Assembly (NCBI RefSeq): GCF_006335015.1
Contig: NZ_VDGT01000029.1
Span: 1 to 60,902 of the forward strand
Origin: Streptomyces sedi
GTDB taxonomy: Bacteria > Actinomycetota > Actinomycetes > Streptomycetales > Streptomycetaceae
Reading direction: 5' to 3'
Length of the DNA stretch: 60,902 nucleotides
In this document: positions 57,855 to 60,902 of the stretch, piece by piece
Layout of the letters: the number at the start of each line of letters is the position of its first letter
How positions within the stretch are numbered: the first letter of the stretch is position 1
Translations under genes and position numbers: made by a program
The notes under the pieces: generated by a model
Told to the model about the DNA's origin: nothing
Databases searched by the model: none
What the model saw: only the letters and a program-made list of their open reading frames with translations

Positions 57855-58946
57855 TCAGGTGCCCCAGTAGAGCGTCTCGGCGCGCAGATAGGTGACGTCG
57901 ATCGGCTCGTCCCCGTGGTGGGCCAACTCGACGCGCAGCCGCCGCGATCCGGAGAGATGGCCGTTCCACGCGTAGGTGAAGTGGGCGTCGCCGCCGTCGT
58001 GCACCGGGGAGTTGATCGGCATCCCGCCGCTGCGCTCCCAGCCTCCGCCCTTCTTCTCCGCGTAGTGCGCCACCCGGATCTGGAGCTCCTGGCCCCGGCT
58101 GAGCCCGGAGGCCCGCACCGCGACGGTGGTGGAGTAGAAGCAGGCGCCGAAGGCGATGGACGGCTCGGCGTCCTTGGTCTGCCACTCCTTGCCGTCGTGC
58201 TTCCGGTCGAACCTGACGGTCGTCCAGGAGCCCGGCTCCAGGGTCTGCGTGTAGTCGCCGGTGGTGCCGTACAGGGTCCGCTTGGGCACGTCGTCCTCCT
58301 CTGCGGGCGGCGCGGAGCCGCCCGGACTCCAACCCGCCTCGTTCTTCAGGCGTTCGCTGACCCGCTTGCGAATGTCGCCCATGGAGACTCCGGGGCCGCG
58401 CGGGTCGACCTTCCCCGGCTGCCATTCGACATGGCCGATGACGGAGGTGTCCCCGGACTTTCCCCAGCCGTGCGCGCGGCAGATCGCCGCCGAGGCGCGG
58501 ACGATGGCCTCGACCTGGGCGGCGGGCCAGGGGTCCTTGTTGTCCCCGAGGTTGACGCATTCGAATCCGTAGAAACGGGCGTTGCCGTCGGTGTCCGCCT
58601 TCTTGTCGGCAGGCAGGGCGCGTTCGTCGATCACCGCCTGGAGCACGTCGCCGTCGCCCGAACCGGCGTGGTTGGCCCGGCCGTTGCCGACGAGGTACAC
58701 GGTGCCGTCCTTGGCGATCACACCGTGGCAGAGCGGTCCCGGCAGGTCGGATCTGCCCTTGTAGCAGAGGTCGACCGAGCCGGAGGTGCCCGAGGTGACG
58801 GTGTGATGGATCATCACCCCGTGCACCGGGCCCCAGGCGCCGGCGCCGTTGCGATTGTGGGTGCGCCAGCTCTCGTGTTCGACGATTTTCACACCCTCGT
58901 CCTTGAGGGCTCTCACCAGTTTGTCGGCGGAGAGCGGAGATGCCAT
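57855..58946 (-). CDS. PGRP-type amidase with C-terminal beta-rich domain
   Basis: A 363-residue protein starting at ATG 58946 with AGGAGG upstream. The N-terminal PGRP/Amidase_2 domain (about 1-200) has VMIHHTVTSGT, CHGVIAKDGTVYLVG and VIGHVEWQPGKVDPRGP, consistent with zinc binding. Residues 215-363 form a beta-rich region (TLEPGSWTTVRFDRKHD) of unknown family, perhaps cell-wall binding. No signal peptide is seen, so it is either cytoplasmic, released by lysis, or exported by an unseen route. A phage-type endolysin origin is possible. Confidence 0.82.
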   Translation of the reverse strand: MASPLSADKLVRALKDEGVKIVEHESWRTHNRNGAGAWGPVHGVMIHHTVTSGTSGSVDLCYKGRSDLPGPLCHGVIAKDGTVYLVGNGRANHAGSGDGDVLQAVIDERALPADKKADTDGNARFYGFECVNLGDNKDPWPAAQVEAIVRASAAICRAHGWGKSGDTSVIGHVEWQPGKVDPRGPGVSMGDIRKRVSERLKNEAGWSPGGSAPPAEEDDVPKRTLYGTTGDYTQTLEPGSWTTVRFDRKHDGKEWQTKDAEPSIAFGACFYSTTVAVRASGLSRGQELQIRVAHYAEKKGGGWERSGGMPINSPVHDGGDAHFTYAWNGHLSGSRRLRVELAHHGDEPIDVTYLRAETLYWGT

Positions 58947-59184
58947 GTGGTGACCCTCCTGGAATTCCTCGACTCTCCCGCAGAGTATTCCCGTTGGGGC
59001 CTTCGGCACGCTCACTGTCCGAGGTTCCCCGAGGTTGTCCATCGCCTTTCCGCTTCCGTTCGGACGTCGCCGGTGTGGGCTCGGGGAAGTTTCGCCGCTG
59101 TTCGGTCGGGCGTCGTTTCCACTCTCCGGGCGCCACACGAACGGGGACGACAGTCCTGCCCGAGCCCCTACCAAGGAGGAACGT

Positions 59185-59956
59185 ATGGCTGTGACACGGA
59201 GAACGGTGCTGGGCGCGGCCGGAGCCGGCGGGCTGGTGACGGCGGGCGCCGCGTGGCAGGCGCCGGGGGCGCGGGCGCTGGAGGCGAACGCGGAGGAGCG
59301 CGGTCAGGGGCGCGCGGGGTGACCGGCTGCACGTCGTCTCGTTCAACATTCGGATGGACGCCGAGGCGGCGCCGGGGACGCCGGACTCCTGGACCGACCG
59401 CCGCCCGGTGCTGGCCCGCTTTCTGGCACGCGAGCGGCCCACCGTGCTCGGCGTGCAGGAGGCGCTGTACCACCAGGTCAAGCAGGTGGACGCGGACCTG
59501 CCCAAGGGCTACGACTGGATCGGGCTCGGCCGGGAGGGCGGCGGTCGGGGCGAGTTCATGGGCATCTACTACGACGCCGACCGGCTGGAACCGCTCGACT
59601 TCGACCACTTCTGGCTGTCGGACACCCCGAACGTGATCGGTTCCGCCAGCTGGGGTAACTCGGTGATCCGGATGACGACCTGGGCGCGCTTCCTCGACCG
59701 CCGCACGGAGCGCGAGTTCATCCACGTCAACACGCACTTCGACCACCAGTCGGAGAACGCGAGGCAGCGCTCGGCCGCCCTGGTCGCTGAGCGGATCGCC
59801 GGCTTCGGGCCCGACGTGCCCGTGGTACTGACCGGTGACTTCAACACCCCGGCCGGCTCCTCCGAGTCCTACCGGCTGCTGGTCACCGAGGGCGGCCTCG
59901 TCGACACGGCCCTGTTCTCCCGAAGCTGCCGCGAAGTGACAAGTAGCTCTCTGTAG
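59185..59956 (+). pseudogene. Tat-exported endonuclease/exonuclease/phosphatase gene, frameshifted and truncated
   Basis: ATG 59185 (MAVTRRTVLGAAGAGG) opens a Tat signal peptide to about residue 32. The frame then stops at 59322 in a GGGG run; removing one G restores AGDRLHVVSFNIRMDAEA and the EEP domain. Domain motifs follow: LGVQEAL, YDWIGLGREGG, GEFMGIYYDADR, HVNTHFDHQS and TGDFNTP. The C-terminus is lost after LVDTALF, where foreign DNA begins with SRSCREV. The first defect could be a sequencing error; the second is real. AAGGAGGA precedes the start. Confidence 0.85.
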
Positions 59957-60057
59957 CGGATCTGGGGTGCGCTTGTCAGCGTTTTCGACCTTCTGGGTTC
60001 ATCGGGGGCCGTGCTCGGCGACCTTGGTCCGGTCATGACGACCGGAAGGAGCCCGGG

Positions 60058-60818
60058 GTGCGGCAGGAGTGGGAGCCGGAGGACCTGATCGAGGTCTGGA
60101 CGCTGCTGGAGGAGGACCAGGAGCGGTTGCGGGACAAGTCGGGGGCGAACCGGTTGGGGTTCGCGCTGTTCCTGAAGTTCTTCGAGGTCGAGGCCCGGTT
60201 CCCGGAGAACGCCGAGGAGATCCCGGCGCCGGCGGTGGCGTACGTCGCCCAGCAAGTGAAGGTGTCTGCCGAGGAGTGGGCGGCGTACGCCTGGGCGGGG
60301 CGGGCGATCAAGCGGCACCGGGTGGAGATCCGGGGCGCGTTCGGGTTCCGCGAGTGCACGGAGGAGGACCAGGCCCAACTCGCCGAGTGGCTGGCGGTGG
60401 AGCTGTGCGGGGTGGAGTTGTCGAGGGACCGGCTGGCGGAGGCGGTGGTGGCCCGCTGCCGCAAGGACCGGCTGGAGCCGCCGACGCCGGGGCGTATCGC
60501 CCGCCTGGTGGGGTCGGCGGTCAGAGCCTCCAGGTCGTGGAGAACTGGAACAGCGCCAACCACGATCTGTTCTACGGCAAGGACGGCGACCTGACCGGCT
60601 CCCACAAGGAGTCCCAGGAGGTATCCATGCTCGCCCTGCACCTGCTCCAGTCCGCCCTGGTCCACGTCAACACCTTGCTGCTCCAGGACGTCCTGAGCGA
60701 GGAGAAGTGGCAGAAGAGGCTCACCGACGCCGACCGGCGGGCCCTGTCCCCGCTGTTCTGGACCCACGTGAACCCTTATCTGGACGTTTTGTGTGGCTGG
60801 CCACTGGACGGGTCTTGA
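60058..60818 (+). pseudogene. Decayed Tn3-family transposase (DUF4158) with internal deletion
   Basis: GTG 60058 starts an N-terminal DUF4158 domain (about 150 residues: EVWTLLEEDQERLRDKSG, RLGFALFLKFFEVEARFP). At about 60520 the frame shifts directly to the end of a Tn3 TnpA, QSLQVVENWNSANHDLFYGK and FWTHVNPY. Most of the catalytic core (about 750 residues in a normal copy) is missing, so it cannot be active. After FWTHVNPY the sequence departs from the family again. It interrupts the phosphatase-family gene to its left. Confidence 0.85.
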
Positions 60819-60902
60819 GGTTCACGAGCGCTCATAGAGCCTTGCTGGCACTCTCTTCTTATGGATGCTGGGACTTCAGCGGTTCTGGGTGCCGGGGTGG
60901 GA

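Noticed and set aside
57855..58946. Prophage remnant around the amidase gene
   Set aside because: No holin, tail, capsid or integrase gene is adjacent, and such amidases also occur as host genes in Streptomyces.

Overview
The window is chromosomal DNA from a high-GC actinomycete, almost certainly a Streptomyces. The evidence is very high third-position G/C, a complete Cvn conservon, developmental c-di-GMP enzymes, actinobacterial AccE, GatCAB with a small coupled gene, and CebR- and BldD-like operators. From memory (no search was run) the gene order matches the core of the S. coelicolor chromosome around SCO5544 down to SCO5486, read here from left to right. It is an ordinary core segment interrupted by a few accessory insertions.

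Layout. 1-4.8 kb: minus-strand conservon cvnABCD (sensor kinase, Roadblock protein, DUF742 protein, GTPase cut by the window edge). 5.3 kb: a small plus-strand gene with a duplicated NPRRT motif. 5.6-7.5 kb: acyl-CoA carboxylase beta and epsilon subunits. 7.7-12.1 kb: branched-chain amino-acid genes cimA, ilvE and leuB, with an Ile-rich leader peptide and attenuator before cimA. 12.6-17.1 kb: proline catabolism (P5C dehydrogenase, proline dehydrogenase) beside a divergent PucR-type regulator and a translationally coupled unknown gene.

17.2-22.4 kb: a 5.15-kb Tn554-type transposon. It carries two tyrosine recombinases, a TnpC/DUF6262 helper and a fourth unknown gene, all joined by 4-base stop/start overlaps. 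Perfect 12-bp terminal inverted repeats and a 5-bp TCGAC duplication flank it. It sits inside a HAD-family gene, exactly between the catalytic DVD and GT of motif I. Removing the element in silico with one TCGAC copy restores an intact 171-residue reading frame. This is the most striking feature of the window.

23-25.3 kb: a secreted GH6 cellulase behind a perfect CebR operator, then a zinc alcohol dehydrogenase. 25.4-31.1 kb: serA and the ilvBNC operon, the latter behind a classical leader peptide and terminator. 31.1-39 kb: a membrane GGDEF protein (cdgD-like, degenerate EAL, near-consensus BldD box), a 2-hydroxyacid dehydrogenase, an aldo/keto reductase, a lipoprotein sugar dehydrogenase, an FAD oxidoreductase and a decayed gene. 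39.3-42.5 kb: a large LAL regulator with a small upstream gene. 42.8-48.7 kb: gatCAB and an intact GGDEF-EAL protein (rmdB-like). 48.9-57 kb: ligA, a cobalamin-independent methionine synthase-like gene, an SDR, a nitrilase-family hydrolase, mnmA and a cysteine desulfurase. 56.9-59 kb: two amidase-family genes. 59.2-60.9 kb: a Tat-exported endonuclease/phosphatase pseudogene broken by a frameshift and by a decayed Tn3-family insertion.

The genes are linked by metabolism (CimA, IlvBNC, LeuB and IlvE build Ile, Val and Leu) and by signalling (two c-di-GMP enzymes). No rRNA, tRNA or CRISPR array was seen. Coordinates rest on reading frames and start choices made by eye.
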